The translations under genes were made by a program, and so were the position numbers. Shown here piece after piece: positions 1 to 6,993 of a stretch of 9,721 bases of DNA (its first letter is position 1; every line of letters begins with the position of its first letter). The notes beneath the pieces were generated by a model. It had not been told where the DNA came from. It saw nothing but the letters and a program-made list of their open reading frames with translations, and searched no databases. The DNA comes from Alphaproteobacteria bacterium UBA6062 (GTDB lineage Bacteria > Pseudomonadota > Alphaproteobacteria > Sneathiellales > Sneathiellaceae), in the NCBI GenBank assembly GCA_002428885.1, contig DIYE01000286.1, positions 1-9,721 of the forward strand. Reading direction: 5' to 3'.

Positions 1-1
1 T

Positions 2-853
2 TACGCCCGCAACCGCCCCCAGGGAAGGCACCCGGATGGGAAGGATGCCAGTTCAAAGCAACTGATGCTCATAGAACATGCGGATATCAAGCGCCTTCTG
101 ATGGCCCAGAAAGCCGCGGTAGAAGGTGGTCTATCCTTATGCCTCTATGCGGCTCGCCTGGTTGATGAGGAGAAAACCGGGACGGATGATGCTAAAGTGA
201 AAGAAGCCTCTTTATTGCTTGATGTCCTGACACCTGTCGTAAAGTCATGGCCCAGTGAGTTTTGCCTGGAAGCAAACAAACATGCCATCCAGATCCTCGG
301 TGGTTACGGATACACCAGGGATTACCCTGTCGAACAGTATTACAGGGATAATCGCCTTAATCCCATTCATGAGGGAACTCATGGCATTCAGGGGCTTGAT
401 CTACTTGGCCGCAAAGTCATGATGAATAACGGTGCCGGCCTGAAGCTTCTGATCCGTAAAATATCTGAGACAACAGCCTCCGCACGGAAAACTGACAGAC
501 TGGCAGAATTTGCGGACTCGCTGGATCAGGCCGCGAAAAAGATTGTGGATGTAACACAGTCCATCGGAGCGGTCATGCAGCAGGGTAAGGTCAATCTGGC
601 TCTAGCCAATGCCACCCTCTATCTCGACATGTTTGGTCATATGGTGATCGCCTGGAAATGGCTGGAACAGGCCCTTGTGAGTGCGGAAAAACTTAAGCAA
701 GATCCGGATGGAAGTGACCGGGATTTCTATGAAGGTAAAATCCGGACTTGTCAGTATTTCTTCCGGTATGAGCTTTGCCGGATCGATCCCTGGAGCGCTC
801 TGCTCGCAAAAACCGATGACACTACCTTTGACATGCAGGATAACCTCTTCTGA
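2..853 (+). CDS. Acyl-CoA dehydrogenase, C-terminal part (5' end outside window)
   Basis: This is a flavoprotein of the acyl-CoA dehydrogenase family, which oxidises acyl-CoA to 2-enoyl-CoA and passes electrons to ETF. The frame is open to the left edge, so 283 C-terminal residues are visible and the first ATG at 65 is internal. Fragment residues 96-104 (IQILGGYGY) and 122-130 (IHEGTHGIQ) are the classic C-terminal signatures; the Glu at 124 lines up with the catalytic base of medium-chain dehydrogenases (IYEGT). Beyond about residue 165 the protein continues as a helical tail like the extra Acyl-CoA_dh_C domain of the roughly 590-600 aa subfamily that includes DmdC (3-methylmercaptopropionyl-CoA dehydrogenase). 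The substrate cannot be read from this part; DmdC activity is only one possibility. The stop is 2 bp before the next start, indicating co-transcription with the exporter. Confidence 0.93.
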   Translation, partial: YARNRPQGRHPDGKDASSKQLMLIEHADIKRLLMAQKAAVEGGLSLCLYAARLVDEEKTGTDDAKVKEASLLLDVLTPVVKSWPSEFCLEANKHAIQILGGYGYTRDYPVEQYYRDNRLNPIHEGTHGIQGLDLLGRKVMMNNGAGLKLLIRKISETTASARKTDRLAEFADSLDQAAKKIVDVTQSIGAVMQQGKVNLALANATLYLDMFGHMVIAWKWLEQALVSAEKLKQDPDGSDRDFYEGKIRTCQYFFRYELCRIDPWSALLAKTDDTTFDMQDNLF

Positions 854-855
854 TT

Positions 856-1743
856 ATGGAAAGCGCACAGCATAGTGCCAGGCGACAATCCCTGATCGGC
901 GCCCTCTTTATGGTAGCCGCCTGCAGTCTGTTTGCAGTTACCTCGCTGATTGCCAAAGCTCTTGGCAACGACATGCTTGGACCTGCCCTGCACCCGTTTC
1001 AAATTTCCGCAGGCCGGTTCTTTTTTGCTTTCTTGTGTCTGATGCCGGTCGCGCTACTGGTACGCCCATCCTTCAGGAAAGCTAACTGGAAACTCCATGT
1101 CGGAAGATCAATCTGTGGCTGGCTGGGTGTCAGCGCCGTCTTTGCCGCTGCCGCCCGTATGCCGCTCGCGGATGCAACTGCCATTTCCTTCCTCAGCCCG
1201 ATCATCACCATGATCCTCGCTGTCTTTATCCTGCGCGAGGTTATTCCGGCGGGCCGATGGCTTCTGGTTCTCCTGTCCTTCGCCGGTATGGGACTGATTA
1301 CCAGGCCCGGGATGGATGCTTTTCAACCAGCGGCCCTCATCGCTTTTGTCTCTGCCTGCTTCATGGGCATGGAAATGATTTTCATCAAGAAACTGGCGGA
1401 CACAGAACATCCTGTTCGCATCCTGATCATCAATAACGGGATAGGAGCCACGGTTTCAGTCACAATCGCCTTAGCTTTCTGGACGTTTCCTTCGCCTTTG
1501 CAGTGGGGATTGCTGGCGCTACTAGGAGCAACCATGGTCACCGGTCAATCCTGCTTTATCCAGAGTATGAAGCGTGGAAATGCCAGTTTTGTGGCGCCCT
1601 TTATGTATGTCACACCGGTTTTTGCCGCCCTCTATGATTACTGGTTGTTTGGCGAGATTGTCAGTCTGATCAGCAGCTTCGGCATTACGATGATCATCGT
1701 CAGCGCCGTCCTGCAATCCCGCCCTGCAGGCGAAAGCCGTTAA
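856..1743 (+). CDS. DMT-superfamily (EamA) transporter, inner membrane
   Basis: The 295-aa protein has about ten hydrophobic segments (roughly residues 13-33, 46-69, 84-100, 104-126, 133-150, 156-172, 186-205, 213-229, 243-262 and 268-287). They are arranged as two EamA repeats, the usual drug/metabolite transporter architecture and length. The typical end-of-repeat sequences are visible: PLADATAISFLSPI followed by LREVI (103-130), and ASFVAPFMYVTP followed by WLFGE (233-257). Such proteins export or import small metabolites such as amino acids or cofactors; the substrate is not predictable. The start is taken as the ATG 2 bp after the dehydrogenase stop. No good ribosome binding site precedes it, the nearest purine run (AGGA, 837-840) being 15 bases away, so translation is probably coupled to the upstream gene. 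An in-frame ATG at 910 is a less likely alternative because it would cut into the first membrane segment. Confidence 0.9.
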   Translation: MESAQHSARRQSLIGALFMVAACSLFAVTSLIAKALGNDMLGPALHPFQISAGRFFFAFLCLMPVALLVRPSFRKANWKLHVGRSICGWLGVSAVFAAAARMPLADATAISFLSPIITMILAVFILREVIPAGRWLLVLLSFAGMGLITRPGMDAFQPAALIAFVSACFMGMEMIFIKKLADTEHPVRILIINNGIGATVSVTIALAFWTFPSPLQWGLLALLGATMVTGQSCFIQSMKRGNASFVAPFMYVTPVFAALYDYWLFGEIVSLISSFGITMIIVSAVLQSRPAGESR

Positions 1744-1796
1744 TTCCGTTGTAATATCTCTCATTTATCTATATGTAGCAGGCCAGACAGGCATGC

Positions 1797-1824
1797 TTGC
1801 CAAACAGATTGCCGCCGTTATACT
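1797..1824 (+). promoter_or_regulatory. Predicted sigma70-type promoter of typA
   Basis: TTGCCA (1797-1802) and TATACT (1819-1824) each match five of six consensus bases and are 16 bp apart. Transcription would start near 1831, leaving a leader of about 30 nt before the typA ATG. This is the best promoter-like pair in the 115-bp gap. It is a visual match only. Confidence 0.5.
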
Positions 1825-1858
1825 GGCGCGCCTTTAAATTAGCGAATGTAAAGATATC

Positions 1859-3682
1859 ATGGAAATCCGGAACGTTGCGATTATCGCCCATGTTGACCAT
1901 GGGAAAACCACTCTTGTTGACGGCCTCTTGAAACAGAGCGGGACGTTTCGGGAAAACCAGCAAGTGGCCGAACGGGCCATGGATTCCAATGACCTTGAGA
2001 GGGAGCGCGGCATTACCATTCTTGCCAAATGTACTTCCGTGGAATGGGGCGGCTACCGTTTGAATATTGTCGATACGCCGGGCCACGCTGATTTTGGCGG
2101 CGAAGTAGAACGGATCCTGAGCATGGTCGACGGTGTCGTCGTGCTGGTGGATGCTGCCGAAGGTCCCATGCCACAAACCAAATTCGTAACGCAAAAAGCC
2201 CTGGGACTGGGACTGAAACCCATTGTTCTGATCAACAAGGCGGATCGCCCCGACGGCCGCCCTGAAGAAGTTCTGGACGAATGTTTCGATCTTCTGGTTG
2301 CCCTTGATGCCAATGAGGAACAGCTTGATTTTCCGGTTCTGTATGCTTCTGCGAAAGAAGGCTGGGCCGTTAAGGATCTTGGCGACAGCAAGGACAACCT
2401 GGACCCGCTGTTTGAACTGATCACCAACCACGTCCCCGCACCGACCGTGGATGAAGAGGCTCCGTTCCGGATGCTGGTGACCACCATTGAAAGCAACCCT
2501 TATCTGGGACGCCTGCTGACCGGGCGGGTAGAATCCGGTGTTCTGAAAACCAATGATCCGGTTAAAGGCCTTAGCCGGGGCGGCGATAAAATAGAAGATG
2601 CCCGCGCCACAAAAATCATGGCCTTCAGAGGTCTGGAGCGCGAAGCGATTGATGAAGCCCGGGCCGGTGACATTGTTTCCGTTGCAGGTCTGGTAAAATC
2701 AACCGTGGCCGATACGCTGGCAACACCGGAAGAAACTATTCCGCTGGACGCTCAGCCGATTGATCCGCCAACCATCTCCATGACCTTCGCCATTAATTCC
2801 TCACCTCTGGCCGGCCGGGATGGCGACAAGGTTCAAAGCCGGGTGATCCGTGATCGCCTGATGAAGGAAATTGAAGGGAATGTCTCGATCCGTGTCGAGG
2901 ACAGTCCGGAAGCGGACAGCTATATTGTCTCGGGCCGCGGTGAATTGCAGCTCGGTGTTTTGATTGAAACCATGCGGCGCGAAGGCTTTGAGCTCTCCAT
3001 CAGCCGTCCGCGGGTCCTGTTCCGTAAAGACGAGGACAGCGGAGACACGCTGGAGCCGCTGGAAGAGGTTGTCGTCGATGTGGATGAGGAATTTTCCGGT
3101 GTGGTTGTCGAGAAAATTGCCCTTCGCAAAGGTACGATGACGGATATGCGCCCCTCAGGCGGCGGCAAGACCCGGGTAACCTTCCATTGCCCGACCCGTG
3201 GCCTGATCGGATATCACGGAGAGTTCCTGACCGATACCAGGGGAACCGGTATCATGAACAGGATTTTCCATTCTTATGTTCCCCATAAGGGAGAGATCCC
3301 GGGCCGCAGAAACGGTGTCCTGATTGCCAACTCCACCGGTAAATCCGTTGCTTTTGCTATCTGGAACCTTGAAGCCCGCGGTGCCTTCTTTATCGGAAGC
3401 GGTGTTGATGTTTATGAAGGCATGGTGCTGGGTGAACATAACCGCCCCAATGATCTGGAAGTTAATCCGCTGAAAGCAAAACAGCTGACCAACATCCGGG
3501 CGGCTGGTTCCGACGAGGCCGTACGCCTCACTCCTCCTCGGAAAATGAGCCTGGAACAGGCCATTGCCTATATTGATGATGACGAGTTGGTCGAGGTCAC
3601 GCCTAATCATATTCGTCTTCGCAAACGGCATCTGGACCCGCATGAGCGGAAAAAAGCATCACGCGGCAAACTCGCCTCCTGA
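1859..3682 (+). CDS. typA: GTP-binding protein TypA/BipA
   Basis: This is a translational GTPase that binds the 70S ribosome and acts in 50S subunit assembly and stress or cold adaptation. All GTPase motifs are intact: G1 AHVDHGKT (10-17), the switch I signature ERERGITI (47-54), G3 DTPGH (72-76) with the catalytic His76, G4 NKAD (126-129) and G5 SAK (164-166). After the G domain come the beta-barrel domain II, an EF-G-like domain III (around 305-385), a domain V-like segment and the BipA-specific C-terminal domain, ending in a basic tail. The 607 aa match the usual 600-615. The start is fixed by the family N-terminus (MEIRNVAIIAHVDHGK); the ribosome binding site is weak (AAAG, 5 bases before ATG). 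It has its own predicted promoter and no clear terminator before the downstream biotin carrier gene, so read-through into that gene is likely. Confidence 0.97.
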   Translation: MEIRNVAIIAHVDHGKTTLVDGLLKQSGTFRENQQVAERAMDSNDLERERGITILAKCTSVEWGGYRLNIVDTPGHADFGGEVERILSMVDGVVVLVDAAEGPMPQTKFVTQKALGLGLKPIVLINKADRPDGRPEEVLDECFDLLVALDANEEQLDFPVLYASAKEGWAVKDLGDSKDNLDPLFELITNHVPAPTVDEEAPFRMLVTTIESNPYLGRLLTGRVESGVLKTNDPVKGLSRGGDKIEDARATKIMAFRGLEREAIDEARAGDIVSVAGLVKSTVADTLATPEETIPLDAQPIDPPTISMTFAINSSPLAGRDGDKVQSRVIRDRLMKEIEGNVSIRVEDSPEADSYIVSGRGELQLGVLIETMRREGFELSISRPRVLFRKDEDSGDTLEPLEEVVVDVDEEFSGVVVEKIALRKGTMTDMRPSGGGKTRVTFHCPTRGLIGYHGEFLTDTRGTGIMNRIFHSYVPHKGEIPGRRNGVLIANSTGKSVAFAIWNLEARGAFFIGSGVDVYEGMVLGEHNRPNDLEVNPLKAKQLTNIRAAGSDEAVRLTPPRKMSLEQAIAYIDDDELVEVTPNHIRLRKRHLDPHERKKASRGKLAS

Positions 3683-3745
3683 TTTTTCTTTAGCCTTGTC
3701 CGCCCGCATGTGAAAATATGCTCTGGCAATAAAAAGAAAAACAGC

Positions 3746-3750
3746 GGAGG
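3746..3750 (+). promoter_or_regulatory. Ribosome binding site that sets the biotin carrier start
   Basis: A GGAGG lies 4 bases before the ATG at 3755. It supports that start over the in-frame ATG at 3710, which would add a 15-residue Lys/Asn-rich leader not expected in this family. Confidence 0.7.
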
Positions 3751-3754
3751 TATT

Positions 3755-3976
3755 ATGGCCATCATTGATGTGGAAAGTGAAATCGCCGGCAAGGTCTGGA
3801 AAATTGAGGCCCAGGTCGGCGAAGCCCTGGATGAAGATGATGCCATCATCATTCTGGAGAGCATGAAGATGGAAATTCCGGTGGATGCACCGGAAGACGG
3901 AAAAGTTGTGGAAATTCTGGTCGGCGAAGGGGATCCGGTTGAAGAAGGCCAGGTCGTCGCCAAACTGGAAGTCTGA
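3755..3976 (+). CDS. Small stand-alone biotin/lipoyl attachment protein (BLAP-type biotin carrier)
   Basis: The 73-aa protein is a single biotinyl/lipoyl domain. The attachment motif ESMKME is at residues 35-40, with Lys38 the predicted biotinylated residue at the tip of the hairpin. The flanking halves AGKVWKIEAQVGEALDEDDA and DGKVVEILVGEGDPVEEGQ form the usual quasi-symmetric pair of beta sheets. Length and the SMKM motif (rather than AMKM) resemble the Bacillus subtilis BLAP family and the small subunits annotated as acetyl-CoA carboxylase biotin carriers. Such carriers hold biotin for a separate biotin carboxylase and carboxyltransferase; neither is encoded in this window, so the partner is unknown. 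The protein is strikingly acidic. It may be co-transcribed with typA (72-bp gap, only a weak promoter-like pair near 3696-3722) and ends just before a strong terminator. Biotinylation is inferred from the motif; lipoylation is less likely. Confidence 0.9.
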   Translation: MAIIDVESEIAGKVWKIEAQVGEALDEDDAIIILESMKMEIPVDAPEDGKVVEILVGEGDPVEEGQVVAKLEV

Positions 3977-4001
3977 GAACACCTGTTTCCCCACTCAATA
4001 A

Positions 4002-4029
4002 AAAAGCCCGCTCTGTGAAGCGGGCTTTT
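4002..4029. terminator. Bidirectional rho-independent terminator
   Basis: A perfect 11-bp stem (AAAAGCCCGCT, 4002-4012, with AGCGGGCTTTT, 4019-4029) encloses a 6-nt loop. The + strand copy ends in four T residues. Read on the - strand, the T run is longer because AATAAAAAA precedes the left arm. It lies 25 bp after the biotin carrier stop and 16 bp after the - strand membrane protein stop, so it can serve both converging units. Confidence 0.88.
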
Positions 4030-4045
4030 CAGTATTCTATCTAAC

Positions 4046-4417
4046 TTACCAGAGCCATGTTCCGGGATCCGGTACAGGTTCGTTCTGCCCAAGCTGCTTC
4101 AAACCTTTAACACAGCGAATGATAAACCAGATCAGCCAGCCTAGTAAGATCAGCATACCGATGAAGAAGGCGGCTGTTGCAGCTCCGATAAGAGCAATCA
4201 GTAATCCGATCCAAAATGTTCTGATTTGATAACGGTAATGAGTCTGAACCCATTCCGGAGCATCGCCCTTGTTGATATAAGCCATGATCACGCCGATCAG
4301 ACCCGTGATACCAAAAATAATGCTAGCCAGATACAGGAAGTAAACAACTTGCGCCATTTTTGTGGCGCCACGCGCCTTGGCCTCTTCCACAACCTGTTCT
4401 GTAACGTCCCCAGTCAT
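4046..4417 (-). CDS. Small membrane protein, COG3671/DUF4870-like (second copy of tandem pair)
   Basis: This 123-aa protein of unknown function has three probable membrane segments (about 22-48 and two within 68-102). A charged link carries HYRYQIRTFW (60-69), and the C-terminus is conserved, PDPGTWLW (116-123). This matches my recollection of the COG3671 predicted membrane proteins, whose role is not established. I chose the ATG at 4417 over one six codons upstream (4435) because GGAGGG (4421-4426) sits 3 bases before it and would lie inside the longer reading. A hand alignment with the neighbour at 4528-4872 gives 54 identities in 99 ungapped positions, so the pair arose by tandem duplication. 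It has its own predicted promoter in the 110-bp gap and ends at the two-way terminator. Confidence 0.85.
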   Translation of the reverse strand: MTGDVTEQVVEEAKARGATKMAQVVYFLYLASIIFGITGLIGVIMAYINKGDAPEWVQTHYRYQIRTFWIGLLIALIGAATAAFFIGMLILLGWLIWFIIRCVKGLKQLGQNEPVPDPGTWLW

Positions 4418-4448
4418 GCTCCCTCCAATCGTCATTGAGCTGATACGG

Positions 4449-4478
4449 AGTATAAAGGAGCTATCCGGGTGTTGCCAA
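4449..4478 (-). promoter_or_regulatory. Predicted promoter of the second COG3671-like gene
   Basis: On the - strand, TTGGCA (4478-4473) and TATACT (4454-4449) each match five of six consensus bases, with an 18-bp spacer. The predicted start of transcription gives a leader of about 25 nt before the ATG at 4417. An inverted repeat lies just upstream of the -35 element (see 4483-4498). Confidence 0.45.
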
Positions 4479-4482
4479 CCAT

Positions 4483-4498
4483 TAAACCATTGAGTTTA
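4483..4498. repeat. Short inverted repeat upstream of promoter (operator-like)
   Basis: TAAAC and GTTTA are separated by 6 nt and end 4 bp before the predicted -35 element of the - strand gene starting at 4417. Size and position fit a binding site for a dimeric regulator. The arms are only 5 bp and AT-rich, so chance is a real alternative. Confidence 0.25.
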
Positions 4499-4527
4499 TA
4501 AAGGACTTTCAGATCCCGCGAACAGTC

Positions 4528-4872
4528 TCACCAGAGCCATGTCTTAGGATCCGGATAAGCTTTACCCTGCCCCGCCAGCAGGAAACCTTTGATACAACGA
4601 ATGACATACCAGACAACAAGTCCGAACAGGATCAGAAATCCAATTCCGATAAATGCCGTCAGTGCTCCGAGTACAGCAAACAATACGGTCATCCATAGCG
4701 TTCTGATCTGGAAACGATAGTGAGACTCCATCCATTTCGGAGCACCGCTTTTCGAAATATAGGCTATCAGCAAACCAATAAGACCGGTGATACCATTTAC
4801 GATGGCAAGCAGATACAGAATGTAGATCAGCCTGACCGTTCCAGCTCCCTGCTTTGTCCCGCTTTTCACCAT
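4528..4872 (-). CDS. Small membrane protein, COG3671/DUF4870-like (first copy of tandem pair)
   Basis: This 114-aa protein of unknown function is the paralogue of the gene at 4046-4417. It has the same layout: a short basic N-terminus (about 12 residues, shorter than the acidic N-terminus of the other copy), a first membrane segment around 14-39, the link motif HYRFQIRTLW (51-60), a long hydrophobic region at 59-95 that can hold two membrane segments, and the end PDPKTWLW (107-114). The retained C-terminal motif in both copies suggests it is functionally constrained. The start at 4872 is preceded by a purine-rich GGAGAGGG sequence. It lies 97 bp downstream of the acyl-CoA ligase stop, with a hairpin between them and no convincing promoter of its own; it may be transcribed by read-through from the ligase. 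Confidence 0.85.
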   Translation of the reverse strand: MVKSGTKQGAGTVRLIYILYLLAIVNGITGLIGLLIAYISKSGAPKWMESHYRFQIRTLWMTVLFAVLGALTAFIGIGFLILFGLVVWYVIRCIKGFLLAGQGKAYPDPKTWLW

Positions 4873-4899
4873 GCCCTCTCCGCCTACCGTAAATGTCCA

Positions 4900-4930
4900 A
4901 AACAGGCATATTGGAGGGCGATGCCTGTTT
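4900..4930 (-). terminator. Hairpin after the acyl-CoA ligase gene, possible weak terminator or attenuator
   Basis: A perfect 10-bp stem (AAACAGGCAT with ATGCCTGTTT) encloses an 11-nt loop. On the - strand it is followed by only a short T run (four T including the stem end, then GG), so it would be an inefficient terminator. It sits between the ligase stop and the start of the first COG3671-like gene, where it could trim the ligase message or set the level of read-through. Confidence 0.5.
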
Positions 4931-4969
4931 GTCAGCCGGTCTCTCCTACAGGATTATGAAGAATTGCAG

Positions 4970-6859
4970 TTATGCTGCGGCTTCGCGGATCGTCGTCCTG
5001 TGTTTGACGGCAAACACGCCCAGCAGATCTTTGACTTTTTCCTCAATGTCACTGGAAGAGACGCCTGCAGCTACAGTAGCCGTTACATCTGCAACGATCC
5101 CGTGGCTGCCTTCGGCGCCAACGCTTACGTCAAAAGAGATACCCTCCGACTCAATATCTTTCAGAAGAGGGATGAACTTTCTTTTGATAATGTCATAGCG
5201 CAGGGTGGGCTTAAAGATCTTGCCAACCGCCGTGACCGGCATAGCATCGATCAGGATAATTTCAGCCGGCAGTGCCGGACGTTCAAAGATTTTTTCCTCC
5301 GCGTAGGCTCTAAGATCTGCCGCTGTCGCTGTGCTCCCCGGATTGAGCTGCACATAGGCAACCGGGATCTCACCGGCATAATCATCCGGACGGCCAACAG
5401 CGGCCGCCAGCAGGACATCAGGATGTGTATGAAGGCATTCCTCGATCATTCCCGGATCGATATTGTGACCACCACGGATAATCAGATCCTTTGCCCGGCC
5501 TGAAAGCCAGAAATAGCCCTTTTCATCAATATATCCAAGATCACCGGTATTGAGCCATCCCTCTTCAGGGAAAAGTCCGTCGTTAAACTCCTCCTGCAAA
5601 TATCCGGGAATAACGTTGGGACCCTTGATACAAATGCTCCCGGCCTCACCGATATCGCAGTCACGCACGGCTTTGCCGGTCTCGTCAATCTTCTTGACCG
5701 CCACTTCCTGATAAGGATAACGGATGCCGATGGATCCGACGGGTCTCTCACCCGCCGCCGGATTACAGACCGACACGGACGTTCCCTCCGTCAGGCCGTA
5801 ACCTTCCATGATGGCGATACCGGTCACGCTTTCAAATTTGCGGATCACTTCCTGCGGCATGGGGGCCGCACCGCAGGTTCCAAACCGCAGAGAAGAAACG
5901 TCCGCACCATCAAGAGGGATGTTCAAAAGCGCTGAATAGATGGTTGGAACAGCTACAAAATGACTGGCCTTGTATCGTTCGACAATCTTCCAGAAATTCC
6001 GGATGGCATTCGGGTGACGAAATCCGGCAGCACTGAGGAAAAGAGCCGTCGAACCCGCCTTGAACGCCGCCAGGCTGCTGACCAGTACGGCATTCACGTG
6101 AAAAAGCGGCAAGCCCACGAGAGCAACGCTTCCAGGCGTATAATCCGACAGATACTGAGTGGCCCAGGCTTCATAGACCTCACCTCGATGGATGTGTTGG
6201 GCAACTTTCGGAGAACCGGTCGTACCGCCCGTATGGAAATAAGCGCAGATTTCATCTTCGCCGATCATCCGGCCACTTGTCAGTTGGTCCCCCGGATAAG
6301 CCTCCATGGTTTCGGCAAAGGGAATAATCTTGCCGTCACGCTCTCCGGCCCCGCCAACCTGGAAAACAACGTCCAGTTCCGGCATCTGCCGCAGAACCTC
6401 TTGTGTCTTCTCCCAAATATCGAAACCGTCCATAGGTGCCAGGGCAACCAGCATCCGGCAGTTAGTTGCTCTCAATATTTCAACAATCTGCTCCGGACGC
6501 AGCAGGTAATTCACGGCGCTCACGATACCGGCAGCCTGCCCTCCCCAGATGGTATATTGCGCTTCCGGAATATTTGGAAGGAGATAGGAAACGGCCTCTC
6601 CCGGCCGAAGGCCAAAATCATGAAACATATTGGCCGTCTGATTGACCTTAAACAGCAGATCCCGGTAACTGATATCAAAGGGGTTTTCTTCAGCCGTGCA
6701 GTCCGTCAGAAATCTGAGCGCAACCTGATCCCCGTGCAGGTCCGCGGCGTTTTTGATAATATCATAGGTACTTTTTTCAGGATAACGCTCTTCAAGAGAA
6801 ACGGCTTCAATCTCCTCGATATCCCGAACCGAAGAAACTTTGCCTTTCAAATTATCCAT
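4970..6859 (-). CDS. AMP-forming acyl-CoA synthetase (fatty-acyl-CoA ligase family)
   Basis: This is an ANL-superfamily enzyme that adenylates a carboxylic acid with ATP and transfers the acyl group to CoA. Motifs over its 629 aa are complete: the phosphate-binding loop HTGGTTGSPK (209-218), EGYGLTEGT (352-360), WLNTGDLG (436-442) with the ribose-binding Asp440, GRAKDLIIRGG (454-464) with the hinge Asp458, and VGKIFKP (545-551) with Lys547 as the adenylation lysine. The N-terminus (DIEEIEAVSLEERYPEKSTYD) and overall length resemble a roughly 630-aa subgroup of acyl-CoA synthetases. About 70 residues follow the catalytic lysine region (560-629), a C-terminal extension absent from ordinary ligases of about 550 aa. 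The substrate is not predictable; a medium, long or aryl-containing acid is possible. The start follows a weak AGGG about 9 bases upstream. The gene is divergent from the MFS exporter. Confidence 0.93.
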   Translation of the reverse strand: MDNLKGKVSSVRDIEEIEAVSLEERYPEKSTYDIIKNAADLHGDQVALRFLTDCTAEENPFDISYRDLLFKVNQTANMFHDFGLRPGEAVSYLLPNIPEAQYTIWGGQAAGIVSAVNYLLRPEQIVEILRATNCRMLVALAPMDGFDIWEKTQEVLRQMPELDVVFQVGGAGERDGKIIPFAETMEAYPGDQLTSGRMIGEDEICAYFHTGGTTGSPKVAQHIHRGEVYEAWATQYLSDYTPGSVALVGLPLFHVNAVLVSSLAAFKAGSTALFLSAAGFRHPNAIRNFWKIVERYKASHFVAVPTIYSALLNIPLDGADVSSLRFGTCGAAPMPQEVIRKFESVTGIAIMEGYGLTEGTSVSVCNPAAGERPVGSIGIRYPYQEVAVKKIDETGKAVRDCDIGEAGSICIKGPNVIPGYLQEEFNDGLFPEEGWLNTGDLGYIDEKGYFWLSGRAKDLIIRGGHNIDPGMIEECLHTHPDVLLAAAVGRPDDYAGEIPVAYVQLNPGSTATAADLRAYAEEKIFERPALPAEIILIDAMPVTAVGKIFKPTLRYDIIKRKFIPLLKDIESEGISFDVSVGAEGSHGIVADVTATVAAGVSSSDIEEKVKDLLGVFAVKHRTTIREAAA

Positions 6860-6969
6860 GTGTCTGGCCCTGATATTATCGTTCTTTATTTATGACCGGG
6901 TTGCGGCTAAGTGGCACAGTATCGCGGAAACTATTGATCTTCAACTCGTCAATCAGATAAATCTCGGAT

Positions 6970-6993
6970 AGGATCAATGCTTGGAGTGATCCT
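6970..6993. promoter_or_regulatory. Inverted repeat in the exporter upstream region, possible operator
   Basis: AGGATCA (6970-6976) and TGATCCT (6987-6993) are perfect 7-bp arms around a 10-nt spacer. The repeat overlaps a TTTAAT sequence (6994-6999, five of six matches to a -10 element) and lies 40 bp before the preferred exporter start. Its position fits an operator for a regulator of the MFS gene or of both divergent genes. A hairpin in the mRNA leader is an alternative. Confidence 0.35.

Noticed and set aside
1790..1801. Small hairpin GGCA-TGCT-TGCC before typA as terminator of the upstream operon
   Set aside because: The stem is only 4 bp, there is no T run, and it overlaps the predicted -35 element.
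1769..2431. Long - strand reading frame (220 codons) opposite typA
   Set aside because: It lies wholly antisense to the conserved GTPase domain of typA and its predicted protein shows no family features; it is a frame shadow.
3155..3643. - strand reading frame (162 codons) opposite the typA 3' part
   Set aside because: It overlaps conserved typA coding sequence completely and resembles no known protein.
4418..4435. Six-codon N-terminal extension of the COG3671-like gene
   Set aside because: The extension contains the GGAGGG that best serves as ribosome binding site for the ATG at 4417, so the shorter form is preferred.
5960..6895. Long + strand reading frame (311 codons) opposite the acyl-CoA ligase
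   Set aside because: It is antisense to the conserved core of the ligase, has no recognisable motif and no ribosome binding site; a shadow of the coding bias on the other strand.
6934..6944. FNR-like palindrome TTGA-TCT-TCAA in the divergent region
   Set aside because: An FNR box needs TTGAT-N4-ATCAA; the spacing and inner bases do not fit.
6901..6960. Sigma70 promoter for the acyl-CoA ligase on the - strand
   Set aside because: TTGACG and TTGAAG sequences are present but no -10 element lies at an acceptable distance; GATACT is only 15 bp from TTGAAG and both are weak matches.
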